From: Xestospongia muta
Taxonomy: Eukaryota > Porifera > Demospongiae > Haplosclerida > Petrosiidae
DNA: 64,000 bases
Reading direction: 5' to 3'
NCBI GenBank assembly: GCA_963693285.1
Contig: OY848929.1
Location: 4,156,501 to 4,220,500 of the forward strand
Of the stretch, positions 48,118 through 60,335 are shown piece after piece. The notes under the pieces were generated by a model that saw nothing but the letters and a program-made list of their open reading frames with translations, did not search any database and had not been told where the DNA came from. How positions within the stretch are numbered: the stretch's first letter is position 1; each line of letters begins with the position of its first letter. The translations under genes and the position numbers were made by a program.

Positions 48118-51100
48118 ATGCCAGGGAAGAAGGACAGAAAGAGAGAAAGAGGTAGTGGAGGAAAAGATGGAGGTTTGGGCGCACTTCTCGGCCTTGGTGG
48201 AGGAATGCCCGGTATACTATAAGATGGTATATACGTTATAATACCTGCTATTTTTAAACCAACAGACTACAATGATGATGATTTGGAGGCTGAACTCTTA
48301 GCTATGACAGGAGGTGGTCAGAAAAGTAAGAAAAAAGCGTCTTCATCATCAGGCAGTGGAGCGGCATCTTTGGCTGACATTAATAAGATGATAGCAAGTG
48401 CTAAGAATATTGCAGATGACCATGATGATAATAACGATGAAGACGAAGAAGGATCGGATATTGATGACTCAGAACTATTAGCAGAACTAGAGGTCATTTG
48501 AATAGAAATATCCTTTATATAAAACTCGTTTTAACATTACATTTTATGAAGCATTCATCCATTTATCATGTATTATCCTTTTTATTCTTATCGTCTTCAT
48601 TGTAGCTTCTTGAAAGTGAAGAAGAGGAAGAAGAAGAAGAAACTATGGTTGTTAGCCCTCCTAAGAGTAAGACCAAACAACCTCTTCCTGCTCCTGTCAA
48701 ACCAGTTACAGGTATTTGCTAATTAATCAAGTTATCTGATCTCTCTCTCTCTTTCTCTCATTAGGTTCAGGTGATTTACAAATAGTCTCTGCAAGACTTC
48801 AAATGTACGAGTCAGCACTTTCAGCTGCTAAATCAAAAGGGGAAGGGTCTAAAGTGAGACGATTTGAAAGAGCAACAAAGACAATAAAGGACATGTTGAA
48901 AGAACTACAAGCTGGAAAGAAAATCAAGATATCTGATTTACCGCCTGAGATAGCAGTACCTGCTGGAGCAGGAGCAATGGGAGAAGGAGGAACAACAGTC
49001 TCAACTCCATCTTCTAAAAGCAATGCAGATGACGATTTAGCTGAACTAGCAGCTTGGGCATCTGACCCTGATCCTCAATCTGAGCCAAAGCCAGTTGGTA
49101 AGTGGTACTACACTAAGGAGCAATGACTTGTGTAAGAATACTGTCACATTTCTTAGGAGTAATTTTCTTTCTGGTCGCATTTGAACTATCATTTGTCTTT
49201 CTCTCTCTGTTTAGCTCCACCTCCTAAGAAACCCTCTGTTGATGTAGGCATAATTGATGAGCGTGTAAAACTCTATCAACAAGCACTTAAGACTGCAGAG
49301 TCTCAAAATGACAGTACCAAAGTACGACGTTATAAGCGAGCCATAGATACTATGAAAAGTATGCAAAGTGATGGTAGAGCTGGACGGCCCATCAATATGG
49401 ATGATCTTCCTCCTGTTATTAACATACCTGCGCCCAGTCAATCAGGAGCTCCACCTACTACTGCACAACCTAAAACTACTCCAATATTACCTCCTCCTGT
49501 AGTTGCAAAGCCGAAAGCCACACCCCCAGGCAATCTTATTGATTTAGATGATCCTGAGTTTGATGAATTTAATATTTCTGAAGAAGATATGGCTGCCATG
49601 CTGTCTACTGTTGTCGATAACAGATCTCAAGCCACTCCCCCAGGTCCTGCAGTAAACCCCACACCTCCTCCACCAAAACCGAAACCTCGAACCAAATACC
49701 CTGAAGCTAGTTCTCGCCCACCTGGTTTAATTGATCTTGACACTCCAGAATTTGCAGAATTTGATTTAACTGACGAAGACATGGCAATATTGGCATCTCA
49801 AATGGAGGCCATGCCAAAAAAGCCACCAGTACAACCACCAAAAGTACCAGCCACACCCCCTGAGTCTACAACCCAAAGTCTTCCAAGTCAACTGGAGCCA
49901 CATGTCAAGGTAGTAGGAGGACCTGTGACAAAAGAACAGGTAAAACTAGTATTGTTAGAACGTAAGGATCAGTATATGAAAGCTATGCACACTGCTAAAA
50001 GCAAAGGTGATGAAACTGCTCGTAAACAATATGGCTTAGTCGCAGTTCAATTTGAGCGTGCCATAAAAGGTCTTGACCAAGGCCAACACCTTAATCTTAC
50101 TGGAATCCCTCCACCTCCTCCTGGTTTCCGGTCCAAGTACAATGTTGATCTTTCTCAGTATAAGTCAACTCCACCCACTACAGCATCTCCTCAAACTTCA
50201 ATTCAATCTCAGCAAGGAGAGGACAAAGGTCAAACTGATCCTAGTGTTCCTCTCCCTAAGACACCATTAGAAGCCCTTCAACAAAGGCTTGACAAATACA
50301 AAGAAGGACATAAGAATGCTCAAGAGAAAGGAGAATCAGGCAGAGCAAGACGCATGAATCGTATCATTAAACAATACGAAGATGCTATCAAATTAACCAA
50401 AGCTGGAAAACCAGTTGATTTTAATGACTTACCAACACCTCCTGGTTATCCCCCAATACCTGCTCCCAAACCATCAGCTCGACCACCTGGGGCTCAAGCC
50501 AGACCAAGTCCAGCTCAGTCTCTTCCATCATCGATCTCAGCACCCAAAGTAAAGTCTTTAGTCAATGATGAACAGGTACAGGCTCTGAAACGACGTGGGG
50601 CAGAGTTCCAGAAGGCAATCAGAGAAGCTAAAGCTGAGGGAGACAAAGACAAAACATTGATGTATCTTCGATATTTCAAAGGAATTGAACAAATGTTAGT
50701 GGCAGCTGAAGGAGGAATGCCAATTGATATGACACAGGTGAATATAAATGATACTACCATACATATTTTTAGATTAGGGTTAAAAAAACTAAGTTATACT
50801 TATATCTTTTGTTTGCTAGGTTCCACCGTCTCCTTACTCTGATCCTAGTCTGGCATCAGCTACTAAAGGTGTACTAGCTCATTTGGGGAAAGCTAAAGAA
50901 GGAGATGATGAGACCTTTGATCTTATTGAACAACAACTGCAACAACAAATTGATATTTGCTCTGAAAATGCTAGTATTTATGAAAAACTAGGTAATTTAG
51001 GGGCTGCCTCACAGTACAAGAACATGGCCGATCAGTCTCAGAGAGATTTACTTGCTATTAAGGGAATAAGATCTCAAGTAAGAACAGATCTATGCATTAT

Positions 51101-52116
51101 AAATTTAGTTATACTTTGAGTCAGTAGGATCCAAAGTTAATGTAAATTTTAAATTGTATCCCATTTTATAGGAACTAACTCCTCCTAAATTCACAATGGA
51201 AATGAGAAAGTTTGCTATCGTTCGCAGCCACCCTGGTATCAGTGACAAAAAAATTGAAGTGGAAGTTGTCAGAGGTATCACAATTCCTGCTCCCTCAGGA
51301 TACAGTGAAGATGATATGAGTCTCTATGTAGAAGTTGAGTTCCCATGGCCACCAGATGACATTAAAAAAGCAGAGACCGAAGTTGTTAAAAGCACTTCTG
51401 ATCCTGAATTCAATGCCAAACTTCAGTTTGATATTGATCGTAAACAAATACGTAGCTTGCAACGTACCTTTAAACGTCAACCAGTAAAATGTACTGTCTA
51501 TCAACATCGAACTCTACGTAAAGATTTGTTTATAGGTGTAGCAATAATACCTTTGGAAAGCCTTGAAACAAAATGTGAGATACACGTATCTAATGACCTG
51601 AAAGATGAAAAGGGAAAGAGACCAGCAGGAGGAAAACTTGAAGTCTTTATTCGTTTGAGAGAGCCTTTAGCAGGGTGTGATCAAATAGAAAAAGAACAGA
51701 AATGGTTAGTATTTCACGAACCCATTGCTGCTCAGCCAACTGTCAATATGCTCCGCCCACAAGTTAGCGGCACTGTTACATCACCAATAAGAGTGGAACA
51801 AACAACTAGTTTGGATGCACTTAAACTGGAATTTTCTCTTGTACAAAATGCACTTAAAGCTGGCAAAAAAGATGCATCAACAATACAGCGTGGTCGAGCT
51901 ATACAAGCTAAGATGCAAGAAATAAAACAAAACTTACAAAGTAATCCAAATTACAAAAGAGATTATTTGAATGCCATCGCTCGTGATATAAAAGTAGAGA
52001 AAGCATTTGAGCAACAATTATTACAAGCTGGTAAAACTGGGGAGGTCAAGATTATCCAAGGAAGGAGAAAAATGATGGAAAATGAACTAGCGAAATTTCA
52101 AAAAGGCAAAAGCTGA
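48118..52116 (+). CDS. CC2D1: Coiled-coil and C2 domain protein CC2D1 (Lgd)
   Basis: Seven exons, 48118-48211, 48266-48492, 48606-48711, 48765-49097, 49215-50737, 50820-51077 and 51172-52116, give 1161 residues. DM14-type helical units recur: RLQMYESALSAAKSKG, RVKLYQQALKTAESQN, RKDQYMKAMHTAKSKG, KYKEGHKNAQEKGES and EFQKAIREAKAEGDK, that is four clear and one more divergent. The C2 domain (MSLYVEVEFPWPPDD to GKLEVFIRLREPL) lies in the last exon, followed by a coiled coil. The linkers contain a twice-repeated acidic motif LIDLDxPEFxEFxxxxEDMA. In animals Lgd/CC2D1 binds CHMP4/Shrub through DM14 units to control ESCRT-III polymers and Notch sorting; CC2D1A is also described as a transcriptional repressor. 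It lies 239 bp after TBC1D15/17 on the same strand. Confidence 0.95.
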
Positions 52117-52219
52117 TTACGTAAATGTCTCACATTTTTGCTTTAAGATAGTGTTTGTTGTAGTAGTTAATATATACTGATTTTTATTGTACAAATTTGC
52201 TATAATTTTATTAAACTAT

Positions 52220-53177
52220 TTAATTATCTGAGTCTTCGTCAGAATAAGTTGATAATAAACCCAATGAAGTAGATGGATGTGAAGTTGGTGGGTGTGGCTC
52301 AGTAGGTGGTGCTTGTGACATAGAAGGTTGTGAAACAGTTGGTGGGTGTGACTCAATAGGTTGTGGTTGTAAACTCAACTTAGACTGGTCTTTTCGTTTT
52401 ACCAAGTTCATCATTTTTATTTTAGTCTTAGTTTTTTTCTCATCTTTTTCTTCTCGCAGTTTCTTCTGTGAAGTCATAAGGTCATTGTTATCATCATCAT
52501 CTTTCACACGTTTGATCTTACGGCTTTCATTTTGATAAGCAGCTCTAGAAAATAAGCAAACAAACTAACTTTATAACAACATTACTCATTTCAAGAGGGT
52601 AAAATTGGTAATTACGTTATAAAGTAGTCTCATTCCCAACCCAAGAGAAAATGGAGGGAGGGGAAGAGTTAGGCAAACTAGTTTATGAGTACTTTGTTGC
52701 CATACTTTGCTAATGCATCAATAATCTGTTCATCTTCTTCTGCTTCTTTCTTCTCTCTCTCTAAATGTCTATCCATCAGCTGTTGAAAGGTGACTCCTTC
52801 TTGTTGTGCATTTAAGTCTCTTATCTCTTCCAACACATCTAGTATGTCCATTTCTCTCCGTGACTCTTTGGTACGATTTTCTAATGCCTAGTACATGTTA
52901 ACAGAGAGTGGAGTTCATACATATTTTACTAACTTGAGTACAGTATTAGAGATTGCTAACTATAATCAACATAATACTGATATTTATTAGTCTAATAAAT
53001 TACTTAACAATTATAAATAATATTATTCTATTAGCTACCTACCAACATTGGATTATTTGCTTCATCTTCTTCCTTTTCTTGTTGTTTTCGTTCTTCTTCT
53101 TTTCGAGCTATATTCTCTGCTTGAAATGTCCTATAGGCTCCAGCCTCAGCAGCATAGTCAGTGTTTTCAGGATCTGT

Positions 53178-53242
<65 letters not shown>

Positions 53243-53614
53243 ATTTATTACTGTCATCCCTAGAGAGATAAATACCTTAAATGCAATTTCTGATAGACAT
53301 ACTGGACAACGAATGTAAAATCGAAATATTGGCATACCAAGATACTTTTCTCCTTCAACTGTTTCCTTACGAGCATTGAATTTTTTCCCTTTATACACGT
53401 GATTGCCACAAGTTAGACATCTCATTGTAAACGGAATCATGAGTCGTACCACATATTGTTGGTTAGTTCTCCTGAGTTTTGGAAGCTTGAAGGTCTCAAA
53501 ATCTGGTGGGTAGTATTTCTGAAAGAGAAAATAAGAAGAAGAAAAAGGAATTAAAGTTCATTTCTTGTCCATGTCATTAGTGTGACTTACATTTAAAACT
53601 TTTCTTTCCCCCAT
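52220..53614 (-). CDS. YJU2: Splicing factor YJU2 (CWC16)
   Basis: Five exons, 53591-53614, 53276-53518, 53043-53177, 52706-52887 and 52220-52544, give 302 residues (human 323). [15 protein letters not shown], the zinc motif CLTCG...[15 protein letters not shown] and TDPENTDY are diagnostic. YJU2 joins the activated spliceosome and promotes branching in the first transesterification. The C-terminal half is a Lys/Glu helix, then a Pro/Ser/Thr-rich stretch, ending YSDEDSDN as in the human protein (SDDSN). Its stop lies only 103 bp from that of CC2D1, so the 3' UTRs probably overlap. A (CT)n tract abuts the acceptor of exon 3. Confidence 0.96.
53181..53239. repeat. (GA/CT)n tract at YJU2 exon 3 acceptor
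   Basis: About 60 bp of pure dinucleotide reading CT on the YJU2 sense strand and ending at the acceptor of exon 3 (53177). Confidence 0.95.
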
Positions 53615-53774
53615 TTTCGTAGAATCGTAGTACTTACGTGAGAGAGTTAAAAATTGGATTCGCCAATTTGCGGTATCAATATATATACTCAATTTGTTAT
53701 TAATTTAGTTAATTTGAAGAACAAACAATCATGTAATATTTAATATCACTTCAATTGAACCTTTATCTGATCCT

Positions 53775-54070
53775 TTAGCTAAAGTCATCGACATTACAAT
53801 TGAGTCCTGTCCACATGGTTTCTGTTTGGAAAGGACACTTGTGTTTGCAGGTCTGAATTAAATTTATCATCAATAACTTGTGATATTAACACTCAAAATA
53901 TAACAAGACATGGTAATATGTGGATTGGTAGCAAAAACGACTCAGACTGTCTTATTGTCCATCAAAACTGCCCCTTTGACTATTGTAATGATGGAAATAT
54001 TCAATTTAAAGTTATCTTTCCCAACCCACAGTGTCTTCACAAAAGGTCTGGCATACTATTTCATCATTTC
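53775..54070 (+). pseudogene. Relic of a Cys-rich CPFDYC-type surface protein
   Basis: One frame reads IESCPHGFC and then hits a stop near 53850. Another frame continues with ITCDINTQNITRHGNMWIG, VHQNCPFDYCN, PQCLHKRSGIL and stops. The Cys pattern C...CPFDYC...QC...RSGI resembles the extracellular part of large Cys-rich multi-pass proteins that I recall as expanded in demosponges. The frameshift, stop and isolation point to a decayed fragment. The family link comes from memory of the motif and needs a search. Confidence 0.4.
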
Positions 54071-55980
54071 CTTTAAGTTTAAAATTATACCATATATTGA
54101 CTATTGTTTAAGACTAGTTTGAAACAAGATAAAATGGATATGCTACTCTTTCTCAATAAAAGTATAAACTAAAAATTCAGCAATCAATAAACTTATTAAT
54201 GTAAAGTATTAAATCACTATTATTGAAACAAATATTTTGATCATGATAGCATTTCTAACAACATAGCCAAATCTTATGTTTCAATAACACAATCAATAAG
54301 TTACATTATTGTTTTTGAGAAAAAAATAATTTGTAGCAAAAATCTGCTGTAACTTTGATTTAAAAGCAATTTATTACACAGGTAGTGCTGTTTGTAAACT
54401 CTCTAAATAAAAACTCTTTCCTTACAAAAATAATAAAATCAACTAACCACAACTGTTAAACTCCTATACTGGCACTGGTGCTTGAACTTTGTGGGTCCGT
54501 GTGCAATATGTATTGTAAGACTATCTATATGCATACATACATATGACTACTCCATTTTTCATGCTACGTTCAAAGATTAAATAGGCTTTAAAAATATGAA
54601 CAAACGGATTTATGATGATATAACACATATTTTCACATCATATATGAAAATGTAGAAAAGCCTAAGTTATGAACCACATATAATTAATACATGGACATTC
54701 TTGTGATTAATAGGAAGGATACTAAATTCTATTATACAATATATGAATATTGTAGAGCCATAGAAAGGATTAACAAAATGCATTTTACATAATTCAACAG
54801 AAGACTACAGCACATTCAAGTGATTAATTCCTCCTTCACACTTGAAGACTAACATTATAAATACTTATTGAAAGTTGTGAAAAGGAATTTGCTGAATACT
54901 GCATTGTAATTATCATGATGAAGAGACAAAAGGCATATAAAATAACAAGGTTCTATAATGGTCTAATAAATGTAACATAGTAAGTTGAAACGTGCTAGTT
55001 GGATTGTCCAATGAAGTAGATGACACATTTCCTTTGGCTATGGTAACAAACATCTATGATATTGAACAGACTTTGTCCTTGCCAATATATATCTCTTTTA
55101 TACAACATTTTGATGATGGTAAAGTTTATGGAAAAACAGTAACTGAAAAAACTGATATAATTTAATAATAGATAACAAAGACTTATATACATACATGTAG
55201 CCATGAATTTTTTGAAAGTAACTACTTCTGTGGAAAATGTTTCATATAGTTTCAGAGTGTTCATACCATGTAAGCTGTTTCTGTTGGATTTGGGTGAAGT
55301 AAATCTCCACATTGTTATGTCTTACATGACAAGTAACATATCTTCTTCAATTGTTGTAGAATCTTTGTTATCAGTACTAGACAGACTCCTTTTCTTTATG
55401 GTATGGCTTTTGTCTACATAAAAATGAACAATAAATATAATGAACTGATTATATTGTAATGACAAGGTTTAAATCTCTATGAGTGCCTGAAAAAGGTTCT
55501 GGAATAAAATATTAGACTCTGCCTACAAGTTTTATTCACTAAAGCATAAGAGGAACTTATAGCCTTGCAAATGAAAGAGGGTGATACAAGTCCAACTTGA
55601 AAGCTCCATAGCAGCTCTGATATATGGAAGCTTTAAGTATTTGACAATAATGAATCCAATTAACTACCCAGATATAATTATTTAGTCAAAAATAATTTTG
55701 TACACCAGGCAGGGTAATCATAACATTACTACTCTGTAGTCTAATGGAAGTAAATTTAATATAAAATATTAGTGTGTATTGTAGACTATAACTTGTCCTC
55801 ATAATCTTGTAAATGTACTCCTAATTTAAATTTACCTTTAAAAAAAGTTGCTGACGTAAACTGCTTGTATAAGCATTAACTAGAGGTCTCAAGGCAATGT
55901 GCTGATTTAGCAACAACAAGTCAGATATCGTGACTGCTTCTTATCAATTATACAAGCACAGTACTCTAAATAAACAGCAA
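54071..55980. other. Intergenic, no gene seen
   Basis: Very AT-rich. The open frames here (for example 54995-55312 and 55203-55421) have no recognisable domain, codon bias or supporting splice context. Confidence 0.5.
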
Positions 55981-56247
55981 TTAGTTTGGCGAAATCAGAG
56001 GACCTGGACATAGATGTGTATCACAAAAAGCATTGATAAGTTTGTTACCTTGAGAAAACTTATTGTACATTGTACCACACACATCTTGAGCAGTTACTTC
56101 ATATAAATAATCTGTTGGTGTAATGATCTCAATAGGAATAACAAGTGTTAACCCACATACATCTAGGGATAACTTGTGTTCTTTAAAAATGTCACTAATC
56201 CTAACAAAGAAAGAATGTATTAAATGTATTATGAAAGAATGTATCAT
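55981..56247 (-). other. Possible orphan terminal exon
   Basis: From a good acceptor (TTTGTTAG near 56203) an open frame of about 70 codons runs to a stop at 55981, beginning ISDIFKEHKLSLD and ending CPGPLISPN. It looks less random than the surrounding AT-rich frames, but I do not recognise it and no clean upstream exon could be joined. It may be a gene fragment. Confidence 0.22.
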
Positions 56248-56833
56248 TATATTATTATTACTAATCTATTATACAAGGAAAAAGTTATTGTACCTTTTAT
56301 GAAAACTTGCTGATGTAGTCCAAATTTACTGCACTACTGTCATAACTCATCACCACCAGCTTTGAGACGTAACCTCATTCGGTGAAATGTTATAGAAAAT
56401 ACAAGTACTTTATATTACATTTATACATATAATATATATACTCCATTCAAGTAGAATTTGACATTTGACTCAATATATTTTTATCTAAAAACATATTTTA
56501 GTGAGAAATGGTTTTAATTATTTAACATACTTTGAAATAGTGTTTAAAATATCCAAAGCTCAGGAAATATCTAAAGAAATTTGTCTTTCAGTAAGGTTTG
56601 TCTCATAAATACATAACATTTGGACACGAATTCTCCAATTATAACAGAAGCTATACAAACTATTAAAAAAGGACAAAAAAGTAAACCAATTAAAAGAGGC
56701 TTTAGTGTAATTGTAAAAAATCACTAAAGTTATGAGACTGGCCACATATGGTATGTTATTGATGCAACCTTTTGCTAGAACACTTTCAAACTCTAAAATC
56801 TACTAATAATGTGCTACTATATCTATACAGTTC
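56248..56833. other. Intergenic, nothing recognised
   Basis: AT-rich, no coding or structural signal that I can support. Confidence 0.5.
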
Positions 56834-56969
56834 AAAAAAGAATGAGCCGAGGATCAACAGTACTCTTAGTACATCATAGCTAGCACACCTATGATGCTCC
56901 AGACGACACCACGTGGAGGTGGTACTGTATTGCCGTCCCCCCACCCTACCACCTCTCATTCTTTTTTAA
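56834..56969. mobile_element. MITE-like element with 13-bp TIR
   Basis: A 136-bp segment flanked by AAAAAAGAATGAG and its inverted copy CTCATTCTTTTTT. The interior is much more GC-rich than the surroundings (CCACGTGG palindrome, CCCCCCACCC run) and has no ORF. Immediately downstream lies a 30-bp repeat array. Confidence 0.45.
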
Positions 56970-57110
56970 ATGGCCTAATATGCTCAAAATAGATGTTTTA
57001 GTGGCCTAATATGCTCAAAAAATATTTGAATGGCCTAATATGCTCAAAATATATTTTTAATGGCCTATTATGCTCAAAATATATTTTTAGTGACCTATCA
57101 TGCTCAAAAT
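56970..57110. repeat. ~30-bp repeat array (GGCCTAATATGCTCAAAATA)
   Basis: Five copies of TGGCCTAATATGCTCAAAATA followed by a variable AT-rich tail (28-34 bp period), the last copy degenerate. Confidence 0.9.
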
Positions 57111-57239
57111 AAAAATCATACAAACACAAATAAAACTGACTTTACCATACCCTTATAAAAGACAATTTTATGAAGACACACAAAATGAATACTGTAGTGC
57201 TGTAGTACACACAAAAGATAGGAGAATTATATCAGGTTA

Positions 57240-58995
57240 CAGGTTACAGAACAGTTACAATAGGACACGATAGATAGGAGAATTATGTTAGGACACAGTA
57301 GATGGAACAAGTGTATTAGAACACAGTGGTTGAGACAATTGCATTATGACACAGTAGATGGGAAAATTACAATAGGACACAGTAGATGGGAGAATTATAT
57401 TAGGACACAGTAGATGAGACAATTGTATTAGAACACAGTGGTTGAGACAATTACGTTATGACACAGTAGATGGGAGAATTATATCAGGTTAGAGGTTACA
57501 GAACAGTTGCAATAGGACACAGTAGATGGGAGAATTATATTAGGACACAGTAGATGGAACAAGTGTATTAGAACACAGTGTTGAGACAATTACGTTATGA
57601 CACAGTAGATGGGAAAATTACAATAGGACACAGTAGATGGGAGAATTATATTAGGACACAGTAGATGGAACAAGTGTATTAGAACACAGTGGTTGAGACA
57701 ATTATGTTATGACACAGTAGATAGGAAAATTACAATAGGACACAGTAGATGGGAGAATTATATTAGGACACAGTAGATGGAACAAGTGTATTAGAACACA
57801 GTGGTTGAAACAATTACGTTATGACACAGTAGATGGGACAGTTACGTTAGGACACAATAAACAGGTGAGTTACATTGTGACACAATAGATGGGAGAATTA
57901 TATCAGGTTACAGGTTACAGAACAGTTGAAATAGGACACAGTAGAGTGGAGAATTATATTAGGACACAGTAGATGGAACAAATGTATTAGAACACAGTGG
58001 TTGGAGACAATTATGTTATGACACAGTAGATGGGAAAATTACAATAGGACACAGTAGATGGGAGAATTATATTAGGACACAGTAGATGGAACAAGTGTAT
58101 TAGAACACAGTGGTTGAGACAATTGCATTATGACACAGTAGATGGGAAAATTACAATAGGACACAGTAGATTGGAGAATTATATTAGGACACAGTAGATG
58201 GAACAAGTGTATTAGAACACAGTGGTTGAGACAATTGCATTATGACACAGTAGATGGGAAAATTACAATAGGACACAGTAGATTGGAGAATTATATTAGG
58301 ACACAGTAGATGGAACAAGTGTATTAGAACACAGTGGTTGAAACAATTACTTTATGACACAGTAGATGGGAGAATTACATCAGGTTACAGGTTACAGAAC
58401 AGTTGCAATAAGACACAGTAGATGGAACAAGTGTATTTGAACACAGTAGTTGAGACAATTACGTTATGACACAGTAGATGAGAAAATTACAATAGGACAC
58501 AGTAGATGGGAGAATTATATTAGGACACAGTAGATGAAACAAGTCTATTAGAACACAGTGGTTGAGACAATTTCGTTATGACACAGTAGATGGGAAAATT
58601 ACAATAGGACACAGTAAATGAGAGAATTATATTAGGACACAGTAGATGGAACAAGTGTATTAGAACACAGTGGCTGAGACAATTTCGTTATGACACAGTA
58701 GATAGGAAAATTACAATAAGACACAGTAAATGAGAGAATTATATTAGGACACAGTAGATGAAACAAGTGTATTAGAACACAGTGGCTGAGACAATTTCGT
58801 TATGACACAGTAGATAGGAAAATTACAATAAGACACAGTAAATGAGAGAATTATATTAGGACACAGTAGATGGAACAAGTGTATTAGAACACAGTGGTTG
58901 AGACAATTACATTATGACACAGTAGATGGTAAAATTACAATAGGACACAGTAAATGGGAGAATTATATTAGGACACAGTGCTTGAGACAAGTGCA
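57240..58995. repeat. Satellite array 1, ~29-bp unit with ~115-bp higher order
   Basis: About 60 copies of a 27-30 bp unit built on GACACAGTAGATGG plus a variable half. Four variants alternate (GGGAGAATTATATTAG, AACAAGTGTATTAGA, the TGGTTGAGACAATTACGTTAT form and GGGAAAATTACAATAG), giving a repeated block of about 115 bp. Occasional longer units contain CAGGTTACAGGTTACAGAACAG. No conserved spacers. Confidence 0.93.
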
Positions 58996-59290
58996 ATTTA
59001 AGGCTCATTCCATATTCTAAGCATGTAAAGTTCTCTCGTTTTCATATGCAGTAACCTATGTTATAGGCTTTTAATAGGAATGCTAAGTCATGAAATTATA
59101 TGTGCACTTGAAGGCTCATTCCATATTCTAAGCATGTAAACTTCTCTCCTTTTCATATGCAGTAACCTATGCTGTAGGCTTTTAATAGAAATGCTAAGTC
59201 ATGAAATTATATGTGCACTTGAAGGCTCATTCCATATTCTAAGCATGTAAACTTCTCTCCTTTTTATAGGCAGTATAGCTTTGTTTCTGC
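58996..59290. repeat. ~111-bp tandem repeat
   Basis: Two full copies and one partial copy of a unit starting AAGGCTCATTCCATATTC and containing CAGTAACCTATG and GCTAAGTCATGAAATTATATG. It sits at the end of satellite array 1. Confidence 0.92.
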
Positions 59291-60335
59291 TGGCATCTTT
59301 TGGCAATAAACATCCTATCAGAACTTCAGTAATTGATACACCTGTATTAGAAGTATAAAGAACTCATAATTATAATGACAACTGTATCTACAACAATGAA
59401 CTTACAAACTGTTACCAGAAAAATGTTGTCAGGTATCAGACTACAATTTTTGTTGTTGTAGAAACAGAATACCTACTATAACATGGTTTAAAATGTCGGC
59501 AAGACTGAAACACTCCAGGGAGGTAGATGATCCATGATATAGAGCAGCAACCATAGAAAAGAAAGAAATTCATTGTTTGTCCCAACTCACCACCAAAAGA
59601 AACATCTTTAATATATATATATGCCTAAAACACAATAAATATATTATATACTAACATTTGTTATCAGGTATAACTTACAAGTAGTCATGTGTTTTTTTAC
59701 ACATATATAGATCTTCTTTCTATATATATATATAATATATATATGTGTGTATGTAAAAAGTAACAATGGTTATTTTGTTAATGTTTGTACATACCTCACA
59801 ACCATGTAGTGTTCTTATATGTAGAGTATGTAGCACACAGATCACCAGGAATGTGTTAACTTAAAGATTAAAGAAAAGACAAGTGATTATTACTGCATGT
59901 ACAACATATCGAACTTACAACGTAACAGTAATCAGAAAATGTGATGAGATCATCTTAGATAGTAACTATATAACTACACAATGAAATATAGTGTTGGCTA
60001 ACGTTGGTTAAAATGTTGTATACACAACTCACAACCAGTTTAGCATGACTAGAAATATAACATCACAAAGCACAGTAATAGGCAAATGATCATGTATTTA
60101 GTAAGTAAACAGTTAACTGAATTGAGGCAATTAAAGTAAAATCAGAAAAGGGTAAGTATTCATGCATCTTAACAATATATAAGCATAAATAATTCTAGAA
60201 AACAACAAGAAACCAGTTCACTTAATACAATACAGCAAGTCTGAATAAAACTAGGATAGTGGGGGTTTATGCTACCAACAATACACAAGGGAATACTAGA
60301 ATACAGTTAAGTTACATAAGGACATAGACAACTGT
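59291..60335. other. Intergenic, no gene seen
   Basis: AT-rich sequence with short TATATA runs near 59700-59750; no coding signal. Confidence 0.5.

Noticed and set aside
53910..54122. 70-codon plus-strand frame starting MVICGLVAK
   Set aside because: It is an out-of-frame shadow of the CPFDYC-type relic, whose Cys pattern is in another frame.
55203..55421. 72-codon frame MNFLKVTTSVENV
   Set aside because: No domain, no splice support, in an AT-rich gene-poor region.
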